A stretch of 64,000 nt of DNA from Archaeoglobaceae archaeon. Its GTDB lineage: Archaea; Halobacteriota; Archaeoglobi; Archaeoglobales; Archaeoglobaceae. Under the pieces are notes generated by a model. The model was given only the letters and a program-made list of their open reading frames with translations, was not told where the DNA came from and did no database searches. This document shows positions 16,168 to 24,763 of this stretch, one piece after another (the stretch's first letter is position 1; each line of letters begins with the position of its first letter). Both the position numbers and the translations under genes were made by a program. The DNA is taken from contig JALWDS010000037.1 of assembly GCA_027036775.1 (NCBI GenBank), positions 26,477 to 90,476 on the forward strand. Direction: 5' to 3'.

Positions 16168-16716
16168 TCAATCACCTCCTCCCAAAAACTTGTGGTATGC
16201 TACAATAGCTTGAAGAAATTCGTGAAAGATTTCGTAATTCTCAGTAGTCAGCTTTGGGAGAATTTTATCTGAGACTTCAAGAATTGGTGTTACTGGATCG
16301 CTTTTTTTGGTTTTGTGTCTTGAAGCTGTGTAGGCAAGGATATATCTCATTTTTGCAGTCTCTGAACTAATATCTCTCAGCTTTCCTATTTTGATTTCTC
16401 TGGAGATTCTATTAGACATACTCAGAATCTTTCTTATCTGGGTTGTTTTCATGTTTTCAACAACTGTTGTCTTAACGGCAAGAATGAATGCCATTTTAAG
16501 TCTTTCTTCTGGAGACAGCTCTAAAAATTGCTCACTTTTCTCTTTAATGTTTTTAAAAGCTTCATCGATTAAATCTTTAAGTTGCTTTTCGATCTTCTCA
16601 GCTTCATTAAATCTTTTATTACGTCTTAGCTCGTTGATTTTCTGTTTTATATCTGTTATCACCCGTTCCACTTCTACAAATTCGCCTTTTTCGAGCAAAT
16701 CTTTCAAATTCTCCAC
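16168..16716 (-). CDS. csm2: Type III-A small subunit Csm2
   Basis: The 182-residue helical small subunit of the Csm complex. It is mostly charged helices (KQKINELRRNKRFNEAEKIEKQ) with a C-terminal part, AKMRYILAYTASRHKTKK, that resembles the conserved Csm2 helix bundle. It starts 4 bases after cas10 ends, and its stop lies one base before the csm3 ATG. It is longer than many Csm2 proteins (about 120-150 residues) because of its N-terminal coiled region. The call rests on both position and pattern. Confidence 0.8.
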   Translation of the reverse strand: MENLKDLLEKGEFVEVERVITDIKQKINELRRNKRFNEAEKIEKQLKDLIDEAFKNIKEKSEQFLELSPEERLKMAFILAVKTTVVENMKTTQIRKILSMSNRISREIKIGKLRDISSETAKMRYILAYTASRHKTKKSDPVTPILEVSDKILPKLTTENYEIFHEFLQAIVAYHKFLGGGD

Positions 16717-16720
16717 AAAA

Positions 16721-19168
16721 TCACCCCCTTATAGCCAAATCAACAATCCTCAAAGGACAGTCAATAAAGTAAATCTCCTGAGGTTCTCCACTTTTAACCT
16801 TATTAACATCCCTCTTAGTCAAATCACAAAAAACATCGATTAAATTAGCCCTTGAGAGGTGATAGATTAGAGAAATGTGCCATTTCAATCCTCTCGGATT
16901 CTGAACGTATTTCTCCCTTGCCTCCAATATCTTTCGCAAAATAGCCCTACTAACGTTAAGTTTACACTCACCGTTCTCGAACTTGTAGACTTTGGGTATA
17001 TACTTGTTCCAGATTGCCTTAAACTCGTCCCATCTGTAAGATACTTTATGCGTTTTTCTGAACTCTTCAGGCGTATTTTTGTTGGGTGTAGATCTATCGA
17101 ACAACATTATTCGATCTTTAATTTTGATTTCCTCAGTTTTTCCAGATATCTTCACCTTTCTAACTTCTCCTTCTTTCTTAGCCCTTTCATCAAGCCTCTT
17201 TCTTACGATTTCTGCCATCCTGTATAGCGGATACTTCGGATCGAAAATGGCAAATCCAGCGGAGATCGTTAAATTGGGGTTCCAGCCTACATATTCACCG
17301 AACAATTCTCTAATTTCGAAAGCGATCTCGAAAACGTCGTTCCAAGCACCCACCATAAAAAGATCGTCACCGCCAGAATAGACAACTACCAAGTTCCTCT
17401 CACCCCTATCTGTAAGCTTAGGTAAGCTCTTATCTTCCAAAATATCTACGACATGTGCATCTCTTTCAGCTATCAACCTTATACAGTTCTTGAAGAAGTG
17501 GCTCATGAACCTTGAGAGCGTAGCATATCTCGACAGAGACTTCATATTTTCGGGCAATCCCTTCGAAAATATCCTACCCAAGTTGTCCACATCCATCTTC
17601 AAGACCGCTATCTTCTCAACACCTACGGATTCTTTGCTCAATTCGTCAAAGTTCTTAATAATTCCGTAGTCGTTGGTTACAACGTAATCCGAAACGAAGT
17701 ATGGGATCGTTTTGCGTTCGATAAACGTATCTCCCAAGCCGAACGAGTTTTTCACAAATATTAAAGCTCCTTTGGGTATGTCCTGAATGTTTCTATCGAT
17801 CTCATATATACCGTAAAATACCGAGAACGGTAGTTCTATGGATGGGTATTTATCTTCTAAATCCTCATCTCGATGCCATCTAACGAAAGCGTCTATTCTC
17901 GGTAAGTCCTTACCAAGCCTGAGTAGGTCTCTACATATCTTACAAACTTCTAAATCATCTTCTTTAAATTTTTCGGGCACGTAAAACTTGCAAACCTCGC
18001 ACGAAAACTCGTTCTTGGAATAATCTTTTTCGTAGAGATCCGAGCTGTTATGTAGTATGTCGAGGAACTTTCTGCTCTTGGCGATCTTGAGCCTTTTTCC
18101 AATTACCTCCCAGATTGACTTATCACCTATTTTAAGGTTTGTTAGGTTTTCACCACTCAATTCGACGTAATCTATCGCCAAGTAAAGCTTACACTTGAAC
18201 TTGTCGAATAGCCACTTGTTAACCTTCGTTCGTATATCCTCAATAGTCTTTTTGACCTCTTCCGTGTTGGGTGCGAGTATGTAGAAATGCCCACCACCGC
18301 AGTAGATTACGTTAGCTCGTGTAAGCCTTAACCTTTCAACTATCTCAGCAACGACGTCTTCACTCAGCAGTTCGAGATAAGCAGATCTGGCTCTAAGATA
18401 CTTCAAAGCACCTTTGCTCGAAACCGTGTATATGAAATCCTGAATACCCGACACGTCTCCTCCGATTAGTAGGTATTTTTTCTCTTTCCTGTCGAAAATC
18501 CTATCTTTTATGTCTTCATCGAGCCCGTTCTTGTGATAGAGATACGTGCAGAGTGCAATGGCTGAGGTAGTTCTCAAGTGATCGTAGAGGGATATGTCGT
18601 TCCCTTCACCCATCATTGAGGGTATAAAAGTAGTGTATCTTTCGAGCAAAGCCAAAATCTTATCGAAGTCTAAGTTACCTCTAACCAATCTTACGAAATC
18701 TTCTCTAAAATTCTCGTATAAGGCACGATACTTTTTCTGAGTTATTAGCGGTTTTTCCTTTGTTGGATAGAAGAATTCATTTGGATCGTATTCTTTTAAA
18801 TCGTAGTAAACCGTTTCTGGATTACCTATCCCCAAGTTTACGGACGAAAAGATCGATGTTAGAGGATTTCCAAACTGCGGTTTTTCTTTAATTCTCTCAG
18901 ATGCGGAGATGCTGTCGGCTTTGCACACAATCCACAGCATGTTCATTAACCTAACGTCGTCGATCTTTAGAACGTTTAGGCTGTCCTTGTGGTGATAACC
19001 CGCAAAGTAAGCGAGTTTTTTGAATATGGGGTTTACATCCTTAAGACCGTATAGGAAATCGTAACCCCATTCTTCGTGAGTTCTCTTTTCATCCCAATTA
19101 GCCCTTTGAACGAACTTTCCAATGTCGTGAAGCAAGCCACCCAATGCGACGAGTATGGCTTCGCTCAT
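16721..19168 (-). CDS. cas10: Cas10/Csm1, large subunit of type III-A CRISPR complex
   Basis: The 815-residue signature protein of type III systems. An N-terminal HD nuclease domain has LHDIGKF (His14, Asp15) and GYHH near 57-60. The first palm domain has GGDVSGIQDFIY near 236-247, a zinc site has CEVC at 390-393 and CKIC at 409-412, and the second palm domain has SGGDD at 598-602. With HD and GGDD both intact, single-strand DNA cutting and cyclic oligoadenylate synthesis are both expected. A Shine-Dalgarno AAGGTGAT precedes the start. It follows a CARF-HTH gene by 4 bases and precedes csm2 by 4. Confidence 0.96.
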   Translation of the reverse strand: MSEAILVALGGLLHDIGKFVQRANWDEKRTHEEWGYDFLYGLKDVNPIFKKLAYFAGYHHKDSLNVLKIDDVRLMNMLWIVCKADSISASERIKEKPQFGNPLTSIFSSVNLGIGNPETVYYDLKEYDPNEFFYPTKEKPLITQKKYRALYENFREDFVRLVRGNLDFDKILALLERYTTFIPSMMGEGNDISLYDHLRTTSAIALCTYLYHKNGLDEDIKDRIFDRKEKKYLLIGGDVSGIQDFIYTVSSKGALKYLRARSAYLELLSEDVVAEIVERLRLTRANVIYCGGGHFYILAPNTEEVKKTIEDIRTKVNKWLFDKFKCKLYLAIDYVELSGENLTNLKIGDKSIWEVIGKRLKIAKSRKFLDILHNSSDLYEKDYSKNEFSCEVCKFYVPEKFKEDDLEVCKICRDLLRLGKDLPRIDAFVRWHRDEDLEDKYPSIELPFSVFYGIYEIDRNIQDIPKGALIFVKNSFGLGDTFIERKTIPYFVSDYVVTNDYGIIKNFDELSKESVGVEKIAVLKMDVDNLGRIFSKGLPENMKSLSRYATLSRFMSHFFKNCIRLIAERDAHVVDILEDKSLPKLTDRGERNLVVVYSGGDDLFMVGAWNDVFEIAFEIRELFGEYVGWNPNLTISAGFAIFDPKYPLYRMAEIVRKRLDERAKKEGEVRKVKISGKTEEIKIKDRIMLFDRSTPNKNTPEEFRKTHKVSYRWDEFKAIWNKYIPKVYKFENGECKLNVSRAILRKILEAREKYVQNPRGLKWHISLIYHLSRANLIDVFCDLTKRDVNKVKSGEPQEIYFIDCPLRIVDLAIRG

Positions 19169-19172
19169 GGTA

Positions 19173-19838
19173 TCACCTTGACCATCTGGCTTTACAGAGC
19201 TTGCCGAGAAAAGTTAGTCTGTATCTTTTCACCTTTCCATTTAATACCTCTAAAAGACCGTATTCCTTCAGCTCTCTTAGGTATTGAGATGCGGTTTTCT
19301 TGCTGATGCGTAGTTTCTCCGCAATCTCTGCCGAGCTATCGCCATCCTCTAAAACTCTTATGACCTCCTTTTTGACTTTAGAAAGCTGGTCGAACTGTGC
19401 CAAGTTGTAGGGTATCTCAACTAATTCGGCACCGTCTTTCAACTCCTGGACGTATATGATCTTGCATCCCGATATGAAGGAGGCACAAGATACTGCTATG
19501 GATTGAACTTTGGTTCCACCCGTAACGTTTACGTAAACATCTCCCAAAGTCTTTACCTCCACGAGAATCTTTAATGTTTCGATACAGCATTCTTCGAAGT
19601 TGAAGGGATCGACGACTCTAATCTCTACATCCGCTCCGAAACTCTCCAACTTCGTTTTAATCTCTTCAGCGACTTCAACGGGATTGGGTTTACCCTTTAC
19701 CGCTTTATCTCCGAATACTTCCTTTGCGGGCTTTCCCGGTATAAGAATGACTTTATCAAAGCCGATCTTTCTTGCGGATATAAGAATGGGTTCAGCAGTT
19801 CCACCCACAGTTGCTACGAGAATTTTCACGTCCAACAT
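19173..19838 (-). CDS. CARF-domain winged-helix regulator, Csa3-like
   Basis: A 221-residue protein with an N-terminal Rossmann-like CARF domain (KILVATVGGTAEPIL at the start and VNVTGGTKVQSIAVSC near residue 102, the ligand-loop motif) and a C-terminal winged helix (SSAEIAEKLRISKKTASQYLRELKEYGLLEV). CARF domains bind cyclic oligoadenylates made by Cas10. No nuclease domain is present, so the protein should act on transcription. It is the first gene of the operon, 4 bases before cas10, which fits signal-dependent self-control. The Csa3 name is by architecture. Confidence 0.82.
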   Translation of the reverse strand: MLDVKILVATVGGTAEPILISARKIGFDKVILIPGKPAKEVFGDKAVKGKPNPVEVAEEIKTKLESFGADVEIRVVDPFNFEECCIETLKILVEVKTLGDVYVNVTGGTKVQSIAVSCASFISGCKIIYVQELKDGAELVEIPYNLAQFDQLSKVKKEVIRVLEDGDSSAEIAEKLRISKKTASQYLRELKEYGLLEVLNGKVKRYRLTFLGKLCKARWSR

Positions 19839-20400
19839 TACGAATAGAACATATATATTGCTTGCGTTTCGACATCTGAAAGATTTTCTTTATCAGCATC
19901 TTTAAAAAGTTTAAAAAGATGGATATTTTGCTAAAAATTTGAATGATCTAATTGGTCTCACCTCGTAATCGGAATAGGAGGGAGATCGCACTGATATATA
20001 GATATATTTGCGGGAGCTTTGAACATGTTTCAGTTTTATAGCGTATTTTATTATGAATTATTGGTTACTAATTCGTTAATTTTTCTACGTGGATAATTCG
20101 TTACAAGGGAGATCAGATCATTTCGAGAGAGGTTGACGCTCGATGTTTTTATAAAATAGTTGACGCTATTTTTCTATCGAATGCGTTGTCTGTATTCGAT
20201 TTTAACCGATCGTTAAAACGAATTGTGTTGGCTATAAAAATATAGAAATCCGTAGCTACGTCCATAGATCGAAAAAGACGATCTCCTCAGATTGGTTGCT
20301 CTTTAAATACCCACAGCAGGTTGAGGTGGCAACCAATACTCTTTTATAGAAGTTAGTCGCAGATACCGTATAGAATACCAAATCTCCAATTTGAATCTCG
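19839..20400. other. CRISPR leader region and csm operon upstream region
   Basis: There is no protein gene here. The left end is the promoter side of the csm operon. The right part is the likely leader of the array. A TATA-like GCTATAAAAATATAG lies at about 20231-20245, and an inverted repeat ATTGGTTGC (20291-20299) and GCAACCAAT (20329-20337) encloses 29 bases. Two short copies of AGTTGACGCT occur near 20130 and 20159. A partial repeat, GAATCTCG at 20393-20400, abuts the first full CRISPR repeat. Confidence 0.5.
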
Positions 20401-20630
20401 GAATCTCATAAAGAGAACGGAAACGTGATATACTTCGTATGCTTGCTCCCCCTCTGGTAGTTCTACCAAGAATCTCATAAAGAGAACGGAAACCAGATTT
20501 TTTATCGTTAAGGAAAAAGACGACGGTGTAGTAATTGAATCTCATAAAGAGAACAGAAACTTGACTACTGAAAAGATTGTGTAGATTAGTCCCGTGATCA
20601 CTTGCTGAATCTCATAAAGAGAACAAAAAC
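20401..20630 (+). CRISPR. Short CRISPR array, four 24-base repeats, three spacers
   Basis: Repeats of GAATCTCATAAAGAG followed by AACGGAAAC lie at 20401-20424, 20470-20493, 20537-20560 and 20607-20630. Spacers are 45, 43 and 46 bases. The repeat resembles the 24-25-base archaeal class beginning GAATCTC and ending GAAA plus one base. The third copy has AACAGAAAC and the fourth AACAAAAAC, so the array decays to the right. Transcription is therefore rightward, with the leader on the left and an 8-base tag of ACGGAAAC. No cas1, cas2 or cas6 gene is in the window, so those functions must lie elsewhere. I see no spacer match in the window. Confidence 0.93.
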
Positions 20631-20762
20631 TTTTTATTGTATTTGTTGTATAATCCTACATTAATATACTTGTTAAAACATATGGTTAATTTTCAACAGA
20701 AAATTCGATAAACGGTAAATATTGCAAATAAGAACGCCAAAAAGTTACACAATAGGGTTGCC

Positions 20763-21515
20763 TTAGCACCTCTCAATTCTGAACAACTTGAGTGCGTTCT
20801 TCATCGCAATTCTCTCTACATCTTTTTTATCAAACCTATCTTCAAGTGCCTTTACCGCCTTGACGGTTGAAAACATGTCCCCCTTGTCGAAACCTATGTC
20901 GCTGTTCAAAACGAACCTCTCGAACCCGAACTCATCGACGATTTCGACAACCTCATCGACACTCAACTTTCCGACTTGAACCGTCAAACCGGCGTAGAAT
21001 CCCGAATCCAGTATGTGCCTTACGGTCTCTTGCGTTGCGTGATCTATTACGGCCAAATCCCTTGGAAAGTCCAAATCTTCAAGAATCCTCAAAATCTTCA
21101 GAGTAACCTCGAGCTTGTTCCTCCTCGGAGTGTGGATGACACACGGGATATCCAACTCTTTGGCCAACTCTAACTGCTTCCTGAAAACTTCTACTTCCAA
21201 TTCGCTTGCACTCTCCAGTCCGATTTCACCAAAGGCTGTGCAATCCCTCATGAATTCCAAAACCATCTCGTATTTTGGAGGTATGCACCTCGGGTGAATT
21301 CCCAGAGCTACGTGGAGTTCCATACCTACACTCTTGGCCCTTTCAACCTCGAACTCTCTCAGCTTTCTGAAGTGATCCACGAGGGTTTCAGGATAGTTTG
21401 GCTTTATAGGATAGAAGGCACAGGTCAAAGCCTTCTTTATCCCAGCTTTAGCCATCTCTTCGAGGTTCTCAACGCTCCTACCTTCCGAGTGAATGTGGGC
21501 GTCGAACACCTCCAT
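20763..21515 (-). CDS. TatD-family metal-dependent hydrolase
   Basis: A 250-residue TIM-barrel amidohydrolase related to TatD DNases. The expected metal ligands are visible: DAHIH at 5-9, GEIGLE near 136, VIHTP near 165, VIDHA near 195 and LNSDIG near 222. Substrate is not known; TatD proteins are reported as 3'-5' exonucleases, but archaeal members are diverse. It is divergent to a DUF2148 gene across a 49-base promoter with a central palindrome. Confidence 0.82.
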   Translation of the reverse strand: MEVFDAHIHSEGRSVENLEEMAKAGIKKALTCAFYPIKPNYPETLVDHFRKLREFEVERAKSVGMELHVALGIHPRCIPPKYEMVLEFMRDCTAFGEIGLESASELEVEVFRKQLELAKELDIPCVIHTPRRNKLEVTLKILRILEDLDFPRDLAVIDHATQETVRHILDSGFYAGLTVQVGKLSVDEVVEIVDEFGFERFVLNSDIGFDKGDMFSTVKAVKALEDRFDKKDVERIAMKNALKLFRIERC

Positions 21516-21531
21516 AATCGAAACCTTTCAG

Positions 21532-21548
21532 AACTGTTTTTAACAGTT
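21532..21548. promoter_or_regulatory. Symmetric divergent promoter with palindrome AACTGTTTTTAACAGTT
   Basis: The 17-base inverted repeat is centred at 21540, exactly 25 bases from the ATG on each side (21515 minus, 21565 plus). On each strand its core reads as a TATA-like element at the right distance for a leaderless start. The two genes probably share one promoter core, perhaps also a repressor site. Confidence 0.5.
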
Positions 21549-21564
21549 GACGAAAGTTTGAAAC

Positions 21565-22113
21565 ATGATTCGCAGAGAGGAAGAGCTTAGAAGTGATGCG
21601 GTAAAAATTTCGGCAATGCTCATGGCGATTTCAGCGAGAACAGCACCGAAATCGAAGGGAATAGACGATTTGGAGATAGTTTACGTTGACGGAGGGGACA
21701 AGGATAGGATTGCGGACAAGATGATCGAACTCGCCAAGGAGAAGGGGGAGGGGTGGAAGAGAGACGGAGAGAGTTTGAAAAAGGCTGAGGGAATTTTGAT
21801 AATCGGCGTTAAGGGCGATAAAAGTTTGGGTTTAAACTGTTCCGCCTGCGGATTTAAGGATTGCAAGGAGTTTGAGAAGGCGAAAAGGGTGAGGGGCGAT
21901 TACGACGGACCGAACTGCATATTCAAGGTTTTGGACTTGGGTATAGCTTTGGGATCTGCTGTTAAGTTGGCGAGCGTCATAAACGTTGACAACAGAATAA
22001 TATACAGAATTGGCGTCGTCGCAAAGATGCTCGGATTAACGAATTCAAGCGTTGCCCTTGGAATTCCCCTATCCTGCACGGGCAAAAATCCCTTCTTCGA
22101 CAGAAAGAGGTGA
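21565..22113 (+). CDS. DUF2148 ferredoxin-like protein
   Basis: A 182-residue member of the DUF2148 family found in archaea and anaerobic bacteria. A Cys cluster CSACGFKDC with a later Cys in GPNCIFK (near residue 117) suggests one iron-sulfur cluster. The C-terminal TNSSVALGIPLSCTGKNPFFDRK is the family tail. Function is not established. It begins leaderless from the divergent promoter shared with the TatD-like gene. Confidence 0.85.
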   Translation: MIRREEELRSDAVKISAMLMAISARTAPKSKGIDDLEIVYVDGGDKDRIADKMIELAKEKGEGWKRDGESLKKAEGILIIGVKGDKSLGLNCSACGFKDCKEFEKAKRVRGDYDGPNCIFKVLDLGIALGSAVKLASVINVDNRIIYRIGVVAKMLGLTNSSVALGIPLSCTGKNPFFDRKR

Positions 22114-22117
22114 TCCC

Positions 22118-22150
22118 TTGAGGGGTTTGGTCATAGTTGGGCAGATCTAG
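22118..22150 (+). pseudogene. Truncated start of a CbiX-like gene
   Basis: A Shine-Dalgarno GAGGTGATC precedes TTG, and the frame reads LRGLVIVGQ before a stop at 22148-22150. The string RGLVIVG is how sirohydrochlorin cobaltochelatase (CbiX) begins in Archaeoglobus-type genomes, where HGS should follow. The rest is absent. Ten residues are too few for certainty, so this could also be chance. Confidence 0.25.
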
Positions 22151-22244
22151 GAGAACAGTAAAACTTTTGGAGGAACTTGATTAATTTCTAATCCTTATAA
22201 GTAACATCGTAAGTAGTTCGTTCATATCTATCCAAAACCTGAAA

Positions 22245-23078
22245 TCAGACTACGGTAAGACTTAGATCAAGAGCTTTAGCCGAGTGCGTGATGTAACCAG
22301 ACGATATTACATCAACCCCGGTTTTAGCGTACTTCTTAACGTTCTTTGGGGTTATACCACCTGAAGCCTCTACCAAAATTCGTTCCCTTAACCCCTCCCT
22401 TTCTAAAGTTTCCACGACATCCTTTATTTCCCTCGGCTTGAGATTGTCGAGCATGATTATATCTACTCCTTCTTTTACCGCTATCAAAGCCTCTTCGACA
22501 CTTCTAACTTCAACCTCGATTTTCTTCGTGAAGCTTGCAGATTTTGCTAACCTTATAGCTTTAACCAAATCTCCGGCAACGGCGATGTGATTGTCCTTAA
22601 TCAAAACACAGTCTCCCAGCCCAAAGCGATGCGTATCTCCTCCACCTATTTCGACGGCCATCTTCTCGAAGATTCTAAAACCGGGCGTAGTCTTTCTGGT
22701 AGAGGCGATCCTGACTTTCGGATTTACGCTTCTCGCCTTTTCAACCATCTCGGCCGTTACCGTAGCAATACCACTCATCCTCATTAGAATATTAAGAACT
22801 GTTCTCTCGAGCATGAGAATATTCCTCGAACTCCCCTCCACTTCCATGATAATGTCCCCTCTCCCGATCGGATCGCCGTCCTCTACCGAATTTAAAACGT
22901 TAATTCCAAAGGATTCGAAGGCTATTTTTGCAACCCTTATGCCAGCTACAACACCACTGTCCTTCGAGATTATCTTGGCTCGAACTTTCTTGTCTTCAGT
23001 ATACGTTGCGTCTCCGTAGTAAAGATCCTCCTCGAGATATTCTAAAATCTTCTTTTTAATAATAAAGTCAGGAATCAT
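22245..23078 (-). CDS. nadC: Nicotinate-nucleotide pyrophosphorylase (quinolinate phosphoribosyltransferase)
   Basis: Converts quinolinate and PRPP to nicotinate mononucleotide, the third step of de novo NAD synthesis. The 277 residues show RKTTPGFRIFEK near 130, GGGDTHRFGLGD near 147, KDNHI near 163, and DIIMLDNLKP and VEASGGIT near the end, all QPRTase signatures. It overlaps nadX by 4 bases as the last gene of the leftward nadA-nadX-nadC operon. Confidence 0.96.
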   Translation of the reverse strand: MIPDFIIKKKILEYLEEDLYYGDATYTEDKKVRAKIISKDSGVVAGIRVAKIAFESFGINVLNSVEDGDPIGRGDIIMEVEGSSRNILMLERTVLNILMRMSGIATVTAEMVEKARSVNPKVRIASTRKTTPGFRIFEKMAVEIGGGDTHRFGLGDCVLIKDNHIAVAGDLVKAIRLAKSASFTKKIEVEVRSVEEALIAVKEGVDIIMLDNLKPREIKDVVETLEREGLRERILVEASGGITPKNVKKYAKTGVDVISSGYITHSAKALDLSLTVV

Positions 23079-23827
23079 CCTACCACGATACTACCTTTAA
23101 TGTTTTCAAGCGTTTTTATCACCGATAAGGCGGCGAGGTAACTCGTTTTCGGGTTATCATCCATTTTTCTGTTTTTCACAATGATTCTAATCTCTCCAAA
23201 CCTTCCTTTAGCAACTATTTCATGGATGTTCTCCTCAACTTCCTCCGCAATTGCCACAACCTTCACCTTGTCAAAGCCGACAGCGATACCAAGCGTTGAA
23301 GCTACATTCAAGTTTCTCGGGTAAAGTCTTGCTGCTTCCTTCGCATTTCCTTCGAAAATGACCCCCTTTTCGCTCACACCAAAACTTGATGGGTTTTTCC
23401 TCGTTACTAAAATGACTTCTTCGACGTAATCTGCTACAGCTCTTATTGCATCAATTCCTGCTAACGCTCCAGATGGAATGTATATCCTTCTTCTAAGTTT
23501 AATAGCTAAATCCCTTATTTTATCGTAGAATTCTTCATCGGCGAAAGCACCAACGCTTAGAACAATCAAATCTTTTCCAGATATTAGAACCTTCTCAGCG
23601 TAATCAAAAACCGCTTGCTGTGATGCTGCCTCCACGACAACATCCATATCGTTTTTGAGAAAATCGTCTATATACTTAGCGGCGTTTATCTTTAATTCTT
23701 TAGAAAGCTTTAGAGCCTTTTCGCGGTCGATATCGAAGATTGAAACGAGTTCGAATCCATTCGCTTTACTCAACCATCTGGCTACGAAACTACCTATTGC
23801 CCCACATCCTACAATGCCAACCTTCAT
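23075..23827 (-). CDS. nadX: L-aspartate dehydrogenase
   Basis: Oxidises L-aspartate to iminoaspartate with NAD(P), replacing NadB in many archaea. The 250 residues begin with the Rossmann motif VGIVGCGAIGSFVARWL and carry VVEAASQQAVFDY near 71 and YIPSGALAGIDAI near 117, with the late NPKTSYLAALS helix and its conserved Ser. It sits between nadA and nadC with 4-base overlaps on both sides, so the whole pathway to nicotinate mononucleotide is one operon. Confidence 0.94.
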   Translation of the reverse strand: MKVGIVGCGAIGSFVARWLSKANGFELVSIFDIDREKALKLSKELKINAAKYIDDFLKNDMDVVVEAASQQAVFDYAEKVLISGKDLIVLSVGAFADEEFYDKIRDLAIKLRRRIYIPSGALAGIDAIRAVADYVEEVILVTRKNPSSFGVSEKGVIFEGNAKEAARLYPRNLNVASTLGIAVGFDKVKVVAIAEEVEENIHEIVAKGRFGEIRIIVKNRKMDDNPKTSYLAALSVIKTLENIKGSIVVG

Positions 23828-24744
23828 AGGATATCCACCATCCTCTTTATCGCCTTTCTTGCTCTCTCAGCAACTTCTTCGGGTAATTTAACGACGTTGG
23901 ATTCAAATTTTAGAGCAATAAGCAGACTTTCGAGCGTGTTAAGCTTCATCTCCTTACATACAGCTTTATAAAGAGGTATGAACGTCTTTTCGGGAATTTC
24001 TCTTCTCATTCTCTCTATAAGTCCGATCTCGGTGCCGACGATTATCTTCTCGTAATCGCTCTCCCTTGCCAATTTCAACATCTGGCTCGTCGATCCGATG
24101 TAGTCAGCTTTTTTCTGAACTTCGGGATCGCATTCTGGATGAACGATTATCACAGCGTCTGGATGCTTTTTCCTCATCTCCTCAACATGTTCAACTTTAA
24201 ACGCCTTGTGAACGTAACAGAAGCCGTTACTGGGAACGGGTATCACTCTTTTACCCGTTCTACATTCAGCAAACCATGCAAGGTTCGCATCTGGCCCTAA
24301 AAAGACAACATCCGAATCAAGCCTTTCAACAACTTTTACTACATTCGCCGAAGTGCAACATACATCGGCTTCGGCTTTAGCGCTGGCATAACTGTTAACG
24401 TAGATTACAAACGGAACGTCGGGATTCTTTGTTTTCACATCCCTAACGAGTTCCGCTGGAAGCTGAGCTGCCATAGGACATCTGGCATCTATTGATGGAA
24501 CGATTATCTTCTTGTCTGGATTTAGTATTGCTGCCGTTTCCGCCATAAAGTCAACTCCACAGAATACAATTATGTCCGCATCTGTTTTAGTAGCCTCTCT
24601 TGCCAGTTCAAGACTATCTCCGATAAAATCAGCTACTTCCTGTATTTCTGATATCTGATAGTTGTGAGCGAGAATTACAGCGTTCTTGTTCTCTTTAAGC
24701 TTTATTATTTCTTTTTGAAGTTCTTTCGAACATATGTTCGACAT
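23824..24744 (-). CDS. nadA: Quinolinate synthase
   Basis: Joins iminoaspartate with dihydroxyacetone phosphate to form quinolinate, using a [4Fe-4S] cluster. From the chosen ATG at 24744 (MSNICSKELQKEI) there are 306 residues, normal for NadA. AHNYQ near 26, a Cys in VFCGVDFM, ADVCCTSANV and HPECDP are the family motifs, with three cluster Cys visible. A longer in-frame start 87 bases upstream is rejected because TATA element GTTATATG lies 24-31 bases before 24744. Two palindromes overlap the start (see the operator entry). Confidence 0.95.
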   Translation of the reverse strand: MSNICSKELQKEIIKLKENKNAVILAHNYQISEIQEVADFIGDSLELAREATKTDADIIVFCGVDFMAETAAILNPDKKIIVPSIDARCPMAAQLPAELVRDVKTKNPDVPFVIYVNSYASAKAEADVCCTSANVVKVVERLDSDVVFLGPDANLAWFAECRTGKRVIPVPSNGFCYVHKAFKVEHVEEMRKKHPDAVIIVHPECDPEVQKKADYIGSTSQMLKLARESDYEKIIVGTEIGLIERMRREIPEKTFIPLYKAVCKEMKLNTLESLLIALKFESNVVKLPEEVAERARKAIKRMVDIL

Positions 24745-24759
24745 CGAACACTTGTTCGA
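24726..24759. promoter_or_regulatory. Twin palindromic operator over the nadA start
   Basis: TCGAACATATGTTCGA (24726-24741) is a perfect 16-base palindrome, and TCGAACACTTGTTCGA (24744-24759) is the same site with one mismatched pair. Their centres are 18 bases apart. Relative to nadA, the second lies between the TATA box (24768-24775) and the ATG, and the first covers codons 2-7. This is the position of a repressor that blocks initiation, most simply one sensing NAD or a precursor. The regulator is not in view. Confidence 0.75.
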
Positions 24760-24763
24760 TAAT

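Noticed and set aside
19850..19862. ATATATAT as the TATA box of the csm operon
   Set aside because: It lies only about 12-20 bases before the ATG, closer than the usual 24-31 for leaderless starts, so I did not assign it with confidence.
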